NCBI RefSeq assembly: GCF_012275375.1
Contig: NZ_JAAZQJ010000010.1
Coordinates: forward strand, 107,597 to 171,596
Direction of reading: 5' to 3'
Length of the DNA stretch: 64,000 bases
Source: Dyella sp. SG609
Lineage (GTDB): Bacteria > Pseudomonadota > Gammaproteobacteria > Xanthomonadales > Rhodanobacteraceae
Part shown: positions 8,020 to 18,336 of the stretch, one piece after another
Numbering within the stretch: position 1 is the first letter of the stretch
Layout: each line of letters opens with the position of its first letter
The notes under the pieces: model-generated
Databases searched by the model: none
What the model was told of the DNA's origin: nothing
The model's input: only the letters and a program-made list of their open reading frames with translations
Translations under genes and position numbers: made by a program

Positions 8020-9231
8020 ATGAGTAGCGGAACTTCATATCAATTACTGCACGCCGAAGGCGCCAAGCCGATCAAGGGCTGGGTCGACGGCGTGCCGCTG
8101 GAAGCGCAGGCGCATGCGCAGCTGCGCAACATCGCGGCCCTGCCGTTCGTCGGCCCGTGGGTGGCGGTGATGCCCGACGTGCACCTGGGCAAGGGCGCCA
8201 CGGTGGGTTCGGTGGTGCCGACGCGCGGCGCCATCATTCCGGCCGCGGTCGGCGTGGACATCGGCTGCGGCATGGCCGCAGTGCGGACCACGCTGCGCGC
8301 AGCGGACTTGCCGGAGAGCCTGGCCCAGTTGCGTTCGAGCATCGAGCGCGGCGTGCCGGTGGGCAATGGCGAGCACCGCAGGATCCCGGACGGCATCGGC
8401 ACGCGGCTGGTGCAGTCGGGGCTGGCGCAGCGGCTGGAGCTGATCAAGGCGAAGCACCGCAAGATCCGCACCGACAAGATCGAGCGGCAACTGGGTACGC
8501 TGGGCGGCGGCAATCACTTTATCGAGCTGTGCCTGGACGAAGAGGAGCGCGTGTGGGTGATGTTGCACTCCGGTTCGCGCGGCACCGGCAACCTGATCGG
8601 TACGTACTTTATCGAGCGGGCGCGCGAACAGCTGGCGCATCGCGTGCTGGGCTTCCACCTGCCGGACCGCGACCTGGCCTTCTTCATGGAAGGCGAGCCG
8701 CTGTTCGACGATTACGTGGAAGCGGTGTCCTGGGCGCAGGACTACGCCCGCCACAACCGCGAAGCGATGATGGCGCGGGTGCTGAACGAACTGCGCCACC
8801 GCCTGCCGAAGTTCCAGCTCGACAAGCAGGCGGTGAACTGCCACCACAACTATGTGCAGCGCGAGACGCACTTCGGCGAATCGCTGCTGGTCACCCGCAA
8901 GGGCGCGGTCAGCGCACGCGCGGGCGAGCTGGGCATCATCCCCGGCAGCATGGGCAGCAAGAGCTACATCGTGCGCGGCAAGGGCAACGCGGACAGCTTC
9001 CACAGCTGCAGCCACGGCGCCGGCCGCGTGATGAGCCGCGGCATGGCCAAGCAGAGCATCACCCTGGCCCAGCACCGCGAGGCCACCGCGCACGTGGAAT
9101 GCCGCAAGGACTCGGGTGTGCTCGACGAATCGCCGGCGGCGTACAAGTCGATCGATGCGGTGATGGCCGCGCAGGTCGACCTGGTGGAGGTGGTGCATAC
9201 GTTGCGGCAGGTGTTGTGTGTGAAGGGGTAG
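8020..9231 (+). CDS. rtcB: RNA 3'-phosphate/2',3'-cyclic phosphate to 5'-OH ligase RtcB
   Basis: RtcB seals RNA breaks left by endonucleases using GTP and Mn2+ through a covalent GMP-histidine. At 403 residues it matches the E. coli length (408). Metal and catalytic residues are visible: PDVHLGKG (52-59), DIGCG with Cys83, GGGNHF with His166, HSGSRGTG with His183, NCHHNY (His275/276), and SCSHGAGRVMSR with the guanylylated His332. AAGGAA precedes the ATG. No rtcA, rtcR or Ro60/rsr gene is present in the window. The slipin and tandem tRNA-like genes upstream suggest tRNA repair. Confidence 0.97.
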   Translation: MSSGTSYQLLHAEGAKPIKGWVDGVPLEAQAHAQLRNIAALPFVGPWVAVMPDVHLGKGATVGSVVPTRGAIIPAAVGVDIGCGMAAVRTTLRAADLPESLAQLRSSIERGVPVGNGEHRRIPDGIGTRLVQSGLAQRLELIKAKHRKIRTDKIERQLGTLGGGNHFIELCLDEEERVWVMLHSGSRGTGNLIGTYFIERAREQLAHRVLGFHLPDRDLAFFMEGEPLFDDYVEAVSWAQDYARHNREAMMARVLNELRHRLPKFQLDKQAVNCHHNYVQRETHFGESLLVTRKGAVSARAGELGIIPGSMGSKSYIVRGKGNADSFHSCSHGAGRVMSRGMAKQSITLAQHREATAHVECRKDSGVLDESPAAYKSIDAVMAAQVDLVEVVHTLRQVLCVKG

Positions 9232-9248
9232 GGCCGATCGCCAGCCCG

Positions 9249-9340
9249 GTAGGTTGGGGTGAGCCATCGGCGAACCCCAACAATGCGTGGCGTGTCGATG
9301 TGCCGGTGTTGGGGTTCGCCTTCGGCTCACCCAACCTACG
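9249..9340. repeat. Long palindromic repeat, type A copy 1
   Basis: Left arm GTAGGTTGGGGTGAGCC... and right arm ...GGCTCACCCAACCTAC (about 32 bp each) flank a 26-nt spacer. Near copies lie at 9372-9461, 14457-14547, 15734-15772, 25995-26028, 41599-41688 and 60598-60691, always between genes. This is a REP/BIME-like family. Confidence 0.85.
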
Positions 9341-9371
9341 TTTGGTTTTCGTCCTGCTTGGTAACATGTGG

Positions 9372-9461
9372 CGTAGGTTGGGGTGAACCATCGGCGAACC
9401 CCAACAATGCGTGGCGCGTCGATATGCTGGTGTTGGAGTTCGCCTTTGGCTCACCCCAACC
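9372..9461. repeat. Long palindromic repeat, type A copy 2
   Basis: Second copy, about 30 bp downstream of the first and in the same orientation, with slightly diverged arms (GTGAACC for GTGAGCC, TTGGAGTTCG for TTGGGGTTCG). The spacer (AATGCGTGGCGCGTCGATATG) is close to that of copy 1, so this pair probably arose by tandem duplication. Confidence 0.8.
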
Positions 9462-9476
9462 ATTCCGGCGCAGGGC

Positions 9477-9600
9477 GAATCATCCAGTGACGACAACGTC
9501 CGGTTGTCGCAAAAGCGCATAAGAATATGCCTTGGGACATGGCGCTCGATGTGGCGCCCTGCTACTGGATTCCGGCCTGCGCCGGAATGACGGAGTAGGA
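9477..9600. repeat. Type B repeat (ATCCAGTGACG ... ACTGGATTCCGGC)
   Basis: GAATCATCCAGTGACG at the left and CTACTGGATTCCGGCCTGCGCCGGAATGACGGA (split: ACTGGATTCC, GGCCTGCGCC, GGAATGACG) at the right form a second inverted-repeat family. Relatives occur at 33930-34115, 36341-36380 and 63904-64000. With the two type A copies it fills the 423-bp gap after rtcB, which shows no gene. Confidence 0.7.
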
Positions 9601-9654
9601 AGGTGTGCGCACACTTGCTGCGTGGGGTGCCTTTGGGATGGTGAGGAGCGTTCG

Positions 9655-10854
9655 ATGCATTTGAATTGGACAAGGGCAGGGCATTGGCTGATGGCAGCCT
9701 TGCTTGCTGGCGCGCTTGCTGCCTGCCAACCGTCCACGCCGCTGCAGCACGACGCCTACGTCTGGCAACGCCAATGGAATCCCGCCGTCACTTCTGCGCT
9801 GGCGCAATCGGCCGACGTCATTCGCGAATGGCGCGTGCTCGCGGCGCAGACCGATGCGCGCGGCGAGCTGCAGCCGGTGACGATCGATCGCGCCGCGCTC
9901 GCGGCAACGCAGCGGCCGGTGGTGCTGGTGGTGCGTATCGATGGGCAGCTGCCGCAGTGGGATGCGGACAAGCTGCTGGCGCAGACGCTGGCGCTGCGCG
10001 CTGCGTGGAATGGCGTGCCGCTGGCCGGCATCGAGATCGACCACGACTGCGGCACGGCGCGCCTTCCTGCATACGCGGAATTTCTCGCTCGACTGAAGCA
10101 CGCGCTTGGCATCACGCCGCTGTCGATCACCGCCTTGCCTGCGTGGCTCGCCTCCGATCAGCTGGAACATGTCACGGCGCAAGTCGACGAAGTGGTGCTG
10201 CAAGTGCACGCCGTGCAATCGCCCCGCGCCGGCCTGTTCGATCCGGCGCTCGCCCGCGCCTGGATCGATCGCTACGCCGCGCGCGCTCGCAAGCCGTTCC
10301 GCGTCGCGCTGCCCACCTACGGCTCGCGCGTGGCCTGGGACGAGAGCGGCCGCGTCATCGCCATCGAAAGCGAAACGCCGCTGCTCGCCGGCGGCATGGA
10401 AGCGAGCGAGCTGGTCGCCGCGCCGGCGGAGGTGGCGAAGCTGCTGGCGGGGTTGCGCAGCGATCCGCCCAAGGGCCTGGCCGGCATCGTCTGGTTCCGC
10501 CTGCCCACCGTGCAGGACGCGCGCGCCTGGAGCCTGCCCACCTGGCGCGCGGTGATGGCCGGCGCGCCGCTGAAGGAAATGCTGGCGGTGTTCTTCCAGC
10601 CGGGTGCCGCGCCGGGCGCGGCCGACGTCGTGCTGCGCAACGACGGCGAAGTGGATGCGCGCCTGCCGGCGCGCATCGAGCTGCCGGCGGCCTGCAGCAT
10701 CGCCGACGGCGTCAACGGCTACGTGCTGGATCGCCGCGATGGCCGCCCTTTCTTGCGACGCGAGCGCGACGGCTGGCTGCGCGCGCATTACCAGCGCGCG
10801 ACCGGCTGGGCGCGCTGCGGCGGCGTTTCGGAACAACCCACGCTGGCGCCCTGA
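9655..10854 (+). CDS. DUF3142-type lipoprotein
   Basis: A 399-residue protein with a lipoprotein signal: charged start, hydrophobic core, lipobox LAAC with Cys24. After the signal, YVWQRQWNPAV and the core segment GIEIDHDCGTARLPAYAEFL fit DUF3142, a TIM-barrel-like family of unknown activity. The ATG at 9655 is chosen because GAGGAGCG precedes it and it yields the signal peptide. The unknown envelope gene at 10922 follows after 67 nt, probably co-transcribed. The substrate is unknown; a glycosidase-like fold is suggested by family, not proven. Confidence 0.75.
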   Translation: MHLNWTRAGHWLMAALLAGALAACQPSTPLQHDAYVWQRQWNPAVTSALAQSADVIREWRVLAAQTDARGELQPVTIDRAALAATQRPVVLVVRIDGQLPQWDADKLLAQTLALRAAWNGVPLAGIEIDHDCGTARLPAYAEFLARLKHALGITPLSITALPAWLASDQLEHVTAQVDEVVLQVHAVQSPRAGLFDPALARAWIDRYAARARKPFRVALPTYGSRVAWDESGRVIAIESETPLLAGGMEASELVAAPAEVAKLLAGLRSDPPKGLAGIVWFRLPTVQDARAWSLPTWRAVMAGAPLKEMLAVFFQPGAAPGAADVVLRNDGEVDARLPARIELPAACSIADGVNGYVLDRRDGRPFLRRERDGWLRAHYQRATGWARCGGVSEQPTLAP

Positions 10855-10921
10855 TCCGGCTATTCCGCTGCGGCGTCTTTCCCCGCATCATTCACCGTCT
10901 ACTTGAGGGGACGGAGTTCCG

Positions 10922-13354
10922 ATGTACAAGCGCCAATGGATTGCCGCCGGCCTGCTCGCCGGCATCGCTGCCGCCACGGTATGGGCCTGCGGCCCGGATT
11001 TCCCCAGCCAGCTGCTGGACCATCGCGAGCTCACCCTGAAGGCCACGCCGCAGAACAGCTTCGCCTTCGAGGCGGCCAGCCTGTTGCCGGCCACCGACAA
11101 GCTGCCGGGCGACGAGCCGGGCGAGGCGCCCAAGGCCGACGACGCGGCGGCCATGGCCAGGTGGCTGGGCCTGGCGCCGGCGCAGTGGCAGCAGCTGGCT
11201 GAGCTGCGCCAGCTGCAGAGCGGCGCCGAGGTTTACGACAAGGGCAAGGGCTTGCCGGAGGACTTGCGTCTGTACGCCGCGGGTGCCGCGGATTTCGAGA
11301 TCGCGCAGAGCGCCTGCGAAGGCGACGGTGCGGCGAGCGAAGACGCGCCGCCGGCCGCCGCGCACTGCATGGTGTCCAGCGGCCCGGCGATGGACCAGGC
11401 CGTGGCCAGCTTCGAAAAAGTGCTGGCCCTGCCGCCGGAGCAGGCGAAGCTGCGCTCGGTGTGGGCGGCCTACATGCTCGGCCGCATCCATGCCGAGCGC
11501 GCGCTCGACCAGGCCGGCGATGCCGCCGCGTTCAAGCGCGAGCGCGAGGCCGCGGCCAAGGCCTTCCAGCAGGCGCGCGCGCGTGCGCTGGACGGCGGCA
11601 GCGACACGCAGGGGCTGGCGCTGTCCAGCTTCGGCGAAGAAGCGCGCCTGCATCTGTTCGTCGACGGCAAGCGCTGCGGCTGGAACGAGATCGCGGGGCC
11701 GGACAACGACTGCGGCGTGCGTCTTGCGCCGGACGATCTGAAGCACGCCATCACGCTGTATGCCGCGCAGGCCGGGCATGGCTCGGGCAGCGCGGTGCAG
11801 TCGCTGTCGATCCTGGCCAATACGGCGCTGCGCGACGACACGCTCGCCGCCGCCCTGATCGACCATCCGATCGCGCAGCGCCTGCTGGTGATCTATGCGC
11901 TGGCGCGCGTCGACGACGTGGTCAGCGAAGCGGCCGACGGCAAGAGCATGACCACCAAGCCCAATCCGAACCTGGTGGCGCTGGTGGCGGCGATCGAACA
12001 GCGCGGGCTGGAGCATGTGGAAGGCGCCGACCGCCTGGCCGCGCTGGCTTATCGCGCGGGCCGCTACGACCTCGCCGCCAAGCTGGTCGACAAGGCGCCC
12101 GGCCCGCTGTCGAGCTGGGTGCGCGCCAAGCTGGCGTTGCAGAAGGGCGACCTGGCCGCGGCGACGGCGGCCTATGCCGAAGCGGTGAAGGCTTTCCCCA
12201 AGGCGAACGACCCGAAGGCCAGCATCGACCCGGACAACACCCATCTGCTGGTCGGCGAGCAGGGCGTGCTGGCGCTGGCGCGCGGCGAATACGTCGAGGC
12301 GATGGGGCGGCTGTACGACGCGGCGATCGCGGTGGGCGGCAGCGGCAACGTGTTCTATCCCGACGACGAAACCAGCGGCATCGGTTTCGGCAACGACGTG
12401 ACTTACCTGGCCGAGCGCGTGCTCACCATCGACGAGCTGAAGAGCTTCGTCGACGCGCGCGTGCCGGCGTCGGCGCCGCCGGCCCCGGCCAAGGCAGGCT
12501 CCGCCGCGCCCAGCTACTACCCCGGCTCGGCGCCGTTCGGCGACACCCTGCGCTGGACGCTGGCGCGGCGCCTGATGCGCGCGGGCCGCTACGACGAAGC
12601 GCAGAACTATCTCCCGGCCAGCGGCGACGAGCGCTTCGGCAAGGACGACCTGCGCGCCAAGGCGCGCGAGTTCGCCCAGGACCTGCACGACGCCGAGCAC
12701 GCCTGGACCGATATCGGCAAGGCCGAGGCGCGCTACCGCGCGGCGGCGATCCAGCGCGAGCTGGGCATGGAGCTGTTCGGCTATGAGCAGGGGCCGGACT
12801 ACAACGACATGGGCGGCGGCTTCCAGGGCGGCAGCGGGCACAGCGCGGACGATCTGAAGCAGTCCTTCGTCACCGACGGCGAGCGCCAGCGCTACGCCGA
12901 CACCGCGCCCAAGCCGGACCGCCGTTTCCACTACCGCTATCTGGCCGCCGACCGCGCGGCTACTGCAGCCGACCTGCTGCCGCCGCGCTCGCAAGCCTTC
13001 GCCGCAGTGCTGTGCAAGGCCAGCGGCTGGATGCTGGAAGGCCCGCCGGACTACGGCGACAACGGCGACGGCACGCCGCCGGTGGTGCCGCAGCGGCTGC
13101 TCAAGGCCAAGGCGCTGTACGACCGCTACGTGAAGCAGGGGCCGTACGTGCCCTGGGCCGAGAACTTCGGCGAAAGCTGCCCGGAGCCGGATTTCGCCAG
13201 CGCGCGGGTGATGCAGCGGCATCTTTATGTGATGAAGGCCAGGCGCGCGCTGCGGCATAACGTGCCGTTGCTTGCCGGCGGCCTGGTGCTGCTGATCGGC
13301 ATCGCCAGTTTTGCCATCGTGCGCCGCCGTAAAAAGGCGGCCCGAACCGCGTGA
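10922..13354 (+). CDS. Unknown 810-residue envelope protein with TPR-like helical repeats
   Basis: N-terminal hydrophobic segment (about 7-22) ending AATVWACGPDF could be a signal peptide or lipobox-like site. The body is Ala/Leu-rich helical, with TPR-like pairs (FEKVLALPPEQAKLRSVWAA; AGRYDLAAKLVDKAPG; RAGRYDEAQNYLPASG). A single C-terminal membrane span (about 785-802) is followed by RRRKKAAR, giving a tail-anchored or type I topology. A strong GAGGGGACGGAG ribosome site precedes ATG. I do not recognise a named family. Pairing with the DUF3142 lipoprotein suggests a shared envelope role. Confidence 0.7.
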   Translation: MYKRQWIAAGLLAGIAAATVWACGPDFPSQLLDHRELTLKATPQNSFAFEAASLLPATDKLPGDEPGEAPKADDAAAMARWLGLAPAQWQQLAELRQLQSGAEVYDKGKGLPEDLRLYAAGAADFEIAQSACEGDGAASEDAPPAAAHCMVSSGPAMDQAVASFEKVLALPPEQAKLRSVWAAYMLGRIHAERALDQAGDAAAFKREREAAAKAFQQARARALDGGSDTQGLALSSFGEEARLHLFVDGKRCGWNEIAGPDNDCGVRLAPDDLKHAITLYAAQAGHGSGSAVQSLSILANTALRDDTLAAALIDHPIAQRLLVIYALARVDDVVSEAADGKSMTTKPNPNLVALVAAIEQRGLEHVEGADRLAALAYRAGRYDLAAKLVDKAPGPLSSWVRAKLALQKGDLAAATAAYAEAVKAFPKANDPKASIDPDNTHLLVGEQGVLALARGEYVEAMGRLYDAAIAVGGSGNVFYPDDETSGIGFGNDVTYLAERVLTIDELKSFVDARVPASAPPAPAKAGSAAPSYYPGSAPFGDTLRWTLARRLMRAGRYDEAQNYLPASGDERFGKDDLRAKAREFAQDLHDAEHAWTDIGKAEARYRAAAIQRELGMELFGYEQGPDYNDMGGGFQGGSGHSADDLKQSFVTDGERQRYADTAPKPDRRFHYRYLAADRAATAADLLPPRSQAFAAVLCKASGWMLEGPPDYGDNGDGTPPVVPQRLLKAKALYDRYVKQGPYVPWAENFGESCPEPDFASARVMQRHLYVMKARRALRHNVPLLAGGLVLLIGIASFAIVRRRKKAARTA

Positions 13355-13427
13355 AGCGTGCCGGCGCGGCCGGGCTGCGGGATAATGCGGCGTTTCCCGC
13401 CGCCCGCGGCCCCTGCCGAGCCCACCG

Positions 13428-14456
13428 TTGAAGAAGTCAGATTTCGATTTCGAGCTGCCGCCCGAACTGATCGCCCAGGCCCCGCTGCCGGAGCGCACGG
13501 CCAGCCGCCTGCTGCTGCTGGACACCCAGGCGCAGTCGCTGCAGGACCGCATGTTCCGCGACCTGCCCGGGCTGCTGCGCGCGGGCGACCTGCTGATCCT
13601 CAACGACACCCGCGTGCTGCCGGCGCGGCTGTACGGGCGCAAGGAAAGCGGCGGCGCAGTGGAGATTTTGCTGGAGCGCGTCACCGGCGCGCACGAGGCG
13701 ATCGCCCAGCTGGGCGTGAGCAAGAAGCCGAAAGAGGGCGGCCGCATCGAGCTGGCCGACGGCAGCCACGCGGTGGTGCTGGGCCGCGACGGCCAGTTCT
13801 TCCGCCTGCGCTTCGAATCGCCCGAGCCGCTGGAACGCCTGCTGCGCCGCCTGGGCGAGATGCCGCTGCCGCCGTATATCGAGCGCCATGCCGATGCCAG
13901 CGACCTGGAGCGCTACCAGACGGTGTTCGCGCGCGAGCCCGGCGCGGTGGCCGCGCCCACCGCCGGCCTGCATTTCGACGAGGCCATGCTGGCGCAGCTG
14001 CGCGAGCTGGGCGTGGAGTTCGGCTATGTGACCCTGCATGTCGGCGCCGGCACCTTCCAGCCGGTGCGCGCGGACGACATCAAGGACCACCAGATGCACC
14101 GCGAATGGCTCAACGTCGGCGCGGGGCTGGTGGAGCAGGTGCGCCGCACCAGGGCGCGCGGCGGGCGGGTGATCGCGGTGGGCACCACCGTGGTGCGCGC
14201 GCTGGAGAGCGCCTGCCGCGACGGCGAGCTGCGCCCGTTCGCGGGCGAGACGCAGATCTTCATCTTCCCCGGCTACAGGTTCAGCAGCATCGACGGCCTG
14301 ATCACCAACTTCCACCTGCCGCAGTCGACCCTGCTGATGCTGGTGTCCGCGCTGGCGGGGCGGGAGTTCGTGCTGCAGGCGTACCGGCATGCGGTGGCGC
14401 AGCGGTATCGGTTCTTCTCGTATGGGGACGCCATGATGATCCTGCCCCGCAGCTGA
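13428..14456 (+). CDS. queA: S-adenosylmethionine:tRNA ribosyltransferase-isomerase
   Basis: QueA transfers the ribosyl part of SAM to preQ1 in tRNA, forming epoxyqueuosine. The frame starts at a TTG (13428), which gives the family's usual N-terminus ([16 protein letters not shown]) and length of 342 residues. [15 protein letters not shown], the [14 protein letters not shown] block and [12 protein letters not shown] are family motifs. A GATAAT hexamer at 13380-13385 may be its -10. It precedes tgt, the earlier step of the same pathway, but a type A repeat separates the two. Confidence 0.96.
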   Translation: MKKSDFDFELPPELIAQAPLPERTASRLLLLDTQAQSLQDRMFRDLPGLLRAGDLLILNDTRVLPARLYGRKESGGAVEILLERVTGAHEAIAQLGVSKKPKEGGRIELADGSHAVVLGRDGQFFRLRFESPEPLERLLRRLGEMPLPPYIERHADASDLERYQTVFAREPGAVAAPTAGLHFDEAMLAQLRELGVEFGYVTLHVGAGTFQPVRADDIKDHQMHREWLNVGAGLVEQVRRTRARGGRVIAVGTTVVRALESACRDGELRPFAGETQIFIFPGYRFSSIDGLITNFHLPQSTLLMLVSALAGREFVLQAYRHAVAQRYRFFSYGDAMMILPRS

Positions 14457-15727
<1,271 letters not shown>

Positions 15728-15733
15728 TGGCGG

Positions 15734-15772
15734 CGTAGGTTGGGGTGAGCCGCAGGCGAACCCCAACCTACG
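15734..15772. repeat. Short type A palindrome after tgt
   Basis: CGTAGGTTGGGGT directly paired with ACCCCAACCTACG-like arm around GAGCCGCAGGCGA. It is a minimal copy with no spacer, 7 nt after the tgt stop. Confidence 0.8.
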
Positions 15773-15992
15773 CGGCACCGTGGCGCGAATCTCATTTGGA
15801 ACAAGAGGGCGGGGTAAAACGCGCCGGCCCGCTTGCAAGCGGCCCCTGGGGAACCCCATAAACCCTGCTCCTGTCCGAGCCAGGGCCATCCGGCCCGTGT
15901 GCGTGAGCACCGGGGCGCATGGCATAATCCACGATCTTTTTCAGGCCTCTGGCAGAAATTTCAGCCGGGACCGCTACTTACGAGACAAGAAG

Positions 15993-16331
15993 ATGAACTT
16001 TCCCAGCACTTTCCTGATCGCCCAGGCAGCACCGGCCGCCGGTGCCCAGGCGCCGAACCCGCTGATGACCTTCGGTCCGCTGATCCTGCTGTTCGTGGTG
16101 TTCTACTTCCTGATGATCCGCCCGCAGATGAAGCGGCAGAAGGAGCACCGCGCCATGGTCACGGCCCTGGCCAAGGGCGACGAAGTGGTGACCAACGGTG
16201 GCCTGGCCGGCCGCGTGGACGAGGTGGGCGAGTCCTTCATCACCCTCGAGATCGCGCCGAACGTGAAGATCAAGGTGCAGAAGGGCGCCGTGTCCCAGGT
16301 GCTGCCGAAGGGCTCGCTGAAGTCGTCCTGA
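15993..16331 (+). CDS. yajC: Preprotein translocase accessory subunit YajC
   Basis: 112 residues with one membrane span (about 24-44, LMTFGPLILLFVVFYFLMI) followed by RPQMKRQKEHRAMVTAL, the YajC hallmark, and a small C-terminal domain (GDEVVTNGGLAGRVDEV). It associates with SecDF and SecYEG in the inner membrane. CATAAT at 15923-15928 is a likely -10, giving a leader of about 60 nt. An upstream in-frame ATG at 15780 is not used, since it would add residues unlike the family. Confidence 0.96.
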   Translation: MNFPSTFLIAQAAPAAGAQAPNPLMTFGPLILLFVVFYFLMIRPQMKRQKEHRAMVTALAKGDEVVTNGGLAGRVDEVGESFITLEIAPNVKIKVQKGAVSQVLPKGSLKSS

Positions 16332-16358
16332 GGTCATCCGGCGGGATGCCCCGCCACA

Positions 16359-16434
16359 GGCCGTCCCGCGGGGGCGGACGGCCTCGCCGCAACGCGAACG
16401 ATGCTACCGCCGCGGCCCCCGTGCCGCGGCTTTT
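16359..16434 (+). other. Two hairpins between yajC and secD, the second terminator-like
   Basis: GGCCGTCC/GGACGGCC (16359-16366, 16376-16383) and GCCGCGGC/GCCGCGGC (16409-16416, 16423-16430) followed by TTTT. The second could partially terminate, lowering secDF relative to yajC, as YajC is usually more abundant. Confidence 0.5.
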
Positions 16435-16439
16435 GACGG

Positions 16440-18320
16440 ATGCAAGGCATGAGTGATTTTCCTCGCTGGAAATTTTTCCTGGTCGCCATCGTTTTGGTGC
16501 TGGGCATCGTCTACGCGTTGCCTAACGCGTTCCTGCCGCAGCCGGCGGTGCAGGTCACGGCCAACCGCAACGGCGTGGTCAACCAGGCGCTGCAGGAAAA
16601 GGCGCTGTACGCGCTGAAGCAGCAGAACATCGCCTACCAGAGCGTGGAGCTGCAGAACGACCACCTGCTGGTGAGCTTCGGCAACCCCGACGTGCAGAAG
16701 AGCGCCGGCGACGCCATCAAGGCGGCGCTGGGCGACGACTACACCGTGGCCTTCAACCTCAAGTCCACCGTGCCGGGCTGGCTGTCCATGATCCATGCGC
16801 GCTCCATGCCGCTGGGCCTGGACCTGCAGGGCGGCGTGCACTTCCTGATGGAAGTGGACCAGAACGACGTGGTCGACAAGCAGGAAACGCGCTACGCCGA
16901 CGACATCCGCAGCATGCTGCGCGAGAAGAACATCCGCTACGACTCGGTCAGCCGCAATGCCGTGCGCGGCCAGGGCGTGGCCGTGGTGCTGCGCTCCGCC
17001 GCCGACCGCACTGCGGCGGCCAATGCGATCGCCACCGAATACCCGGACCTCAGCACCCAGGACGGCCAGGTCACCGGCGACCGCTTCGTGCTCAACGCCG
17101 TGCTGCGCCCGGACAAGCTGCGCGAACTCTCGCTCAACGCCGTGCGCCAGAACCTGGGCACCCTGCGCAACCGCATCAATGCGCTGGGCGTGTCCGAGCC
17201 GATCATCCAGCAGCAGGGCGACAGCCGCATCATCGTCGAGCTGGCCGGCGTGCAGGACACCGCCGAGGCCAAGAAGCTGATCGGCGCCACCGCCACCCTG
17301 GAATACCGCGCCGGCTACGGCACCCCGCAGCAGGCGGTGGATGCCAAGAACACCGGCAGCGTGCCGCCGGACGCGCGCCTGTACAAGGACACCCGCGGCA
17401 ACCCGGTGCTGCTGAGCAAGAAGATCATCGTCACCGGCGACCAGCTGGTCGATGCGTCCTCGGGCAGTGACCAGACCAGCGGCTCGCCGATGGTGTCGGT
17501 CACGCTCAATGCCGCCGGCGCCAAGAAGATGCTCGACTTCACCACCAGCAACGTCGGCAAGCCGATGGGCGTGGTGTACGTCGAGCGCGTGGTCGAGACC
17601 AAGGTGGTGGACGGCAAGGAAGTGCGCACGCCGAAGATCACCGAGGAAGTGATCAACTACGCCACCGTCAACGGCGTGTTCGGCAAGAACTTCCAGACCA
17701 CCGGCCTGCGCAGCGCCAAGGAAGCTTCCGAGCTGGCCCTGCTGCTGAAGGGCGGTTCGCTGGCCGCGCCGATCGACATCGTCGAGGAGCGCGTGATCGG
17801 CCCGAGCCTGGGCCAGGACAACATCGCCAAGGGCATGAAGGCCGTGCTGATCGGCCTGGGCCTGGTGCTGCTGGCCGCGGCCATCTACTACAAGCTGTTC
17901 GGCCTGGTGGCCGACATCGCGCTGTTCTTCAACCTGGTGATCCTGGTGGCGGTGATGTCGCTGGTCGGGGTGACCCTGACCATGCCGGGCATCGCCGGCA
18001 TCGTGCTGACGCTGGGCATGGCGATCGACGCCAACGTGCTGATCTGCGAACGCGTGCGCGAAGAGCTGCGCAACGGTTCCTCGCCGCACGCCGCGATCCG
18101 CGCCGGCTACGAGAAGGCCTGGGCGACCATCCTGGACGCCAACGTCACCCACCTGATCGCCGCGCTGGCGCTGACCACGATGGGCTCCGGCCCGATCCGC
18201 GGCTTCGGCGTGACGCTGCTGATCGGCATCCTGACCTCGATGTTCACCTCGGTGACCCTGACCCATGCGATCACGTTGCTGATCCACGGCCACCGCAAAC
18301 TCAAGACGCTGTCGGTCTGA
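16440..18320 (+). CDS. secD: Protein translocase subunit SecD
   Basis: SecD with SecF uses proton motive force to pull secreted proteins across the membrane. 626 residues: one N-terminal span (about 10-30, ending YALPNAF), the large periplasmic P1 region with PLGLDLQGGVHFLMEVD (about 120-140), and five C-terminal spans from about residue 455 with the LTLGMAIDANVLICERVREE motif. Two ATGs, 16440 and 16449, are both possible. The secF start is 17 nt after the stop. Confidence 0.97.
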   Translation: MQGMSDFPRWKFFLVAIVLVLGIVYALPNAFLPQPAVQVTANRNGVVNQALQEKALYALKQQNIAYQSVELQNDHLLVSFGNPDVQKSAGDAIKAALGDDYTVAFNLKSTVPGWLSMIHARSMPLGLDLQGGVHFLMEVDQNDVVDKQETRYADDIRSMLREKNIRYDSVSRNAVRGQGVAVVLRSAADRTAAANAIATEYPDLSTQDGQVTGDRFVLNAVLRPDKLRELSLNAVRQNLGTLRNRINALGVSEPIIQQQGDSRIIVELAGVQDTAEAKKLIGATATLEYRAGYGTPQQAVDAKNTGSVPPDARLYKDTRGNPVLLSKKIIVTGDQLVDASSGSDQTSGSPMVSVTLNAAGAKKMLDFTTSNVGKPMGVVYVERVVETKVVDGKEVRTPKITEEVINYATVNGVFGKNFQTTGLRSAKEASELALLLKGGSLAAPIDIVEERVIGPSLGQDNIAKGMKAVLIGLGLVLLAAAIYYKLFGLVADIALFFNLVILVAVMSLVGVTLTMPGIAGIVLTLGMAIDANVLICERVREELRNGSSPHAAIRAGYEKAWATILDANVTHLIAALALTTMGSGPIRGFGVTLLIGILTSMFTSVTLTHAITLLIHGHRKLKTLSV

Positions 18321-18336
18321 AGAGGAACTGGCAATC

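Noticed and set aside
9249..9461. CRISPR array from the closely spaced repeats after rtcB
   Set aside because: There are only two units, they are palindromic and nearly identical including the spacer, and there are no cas genes.
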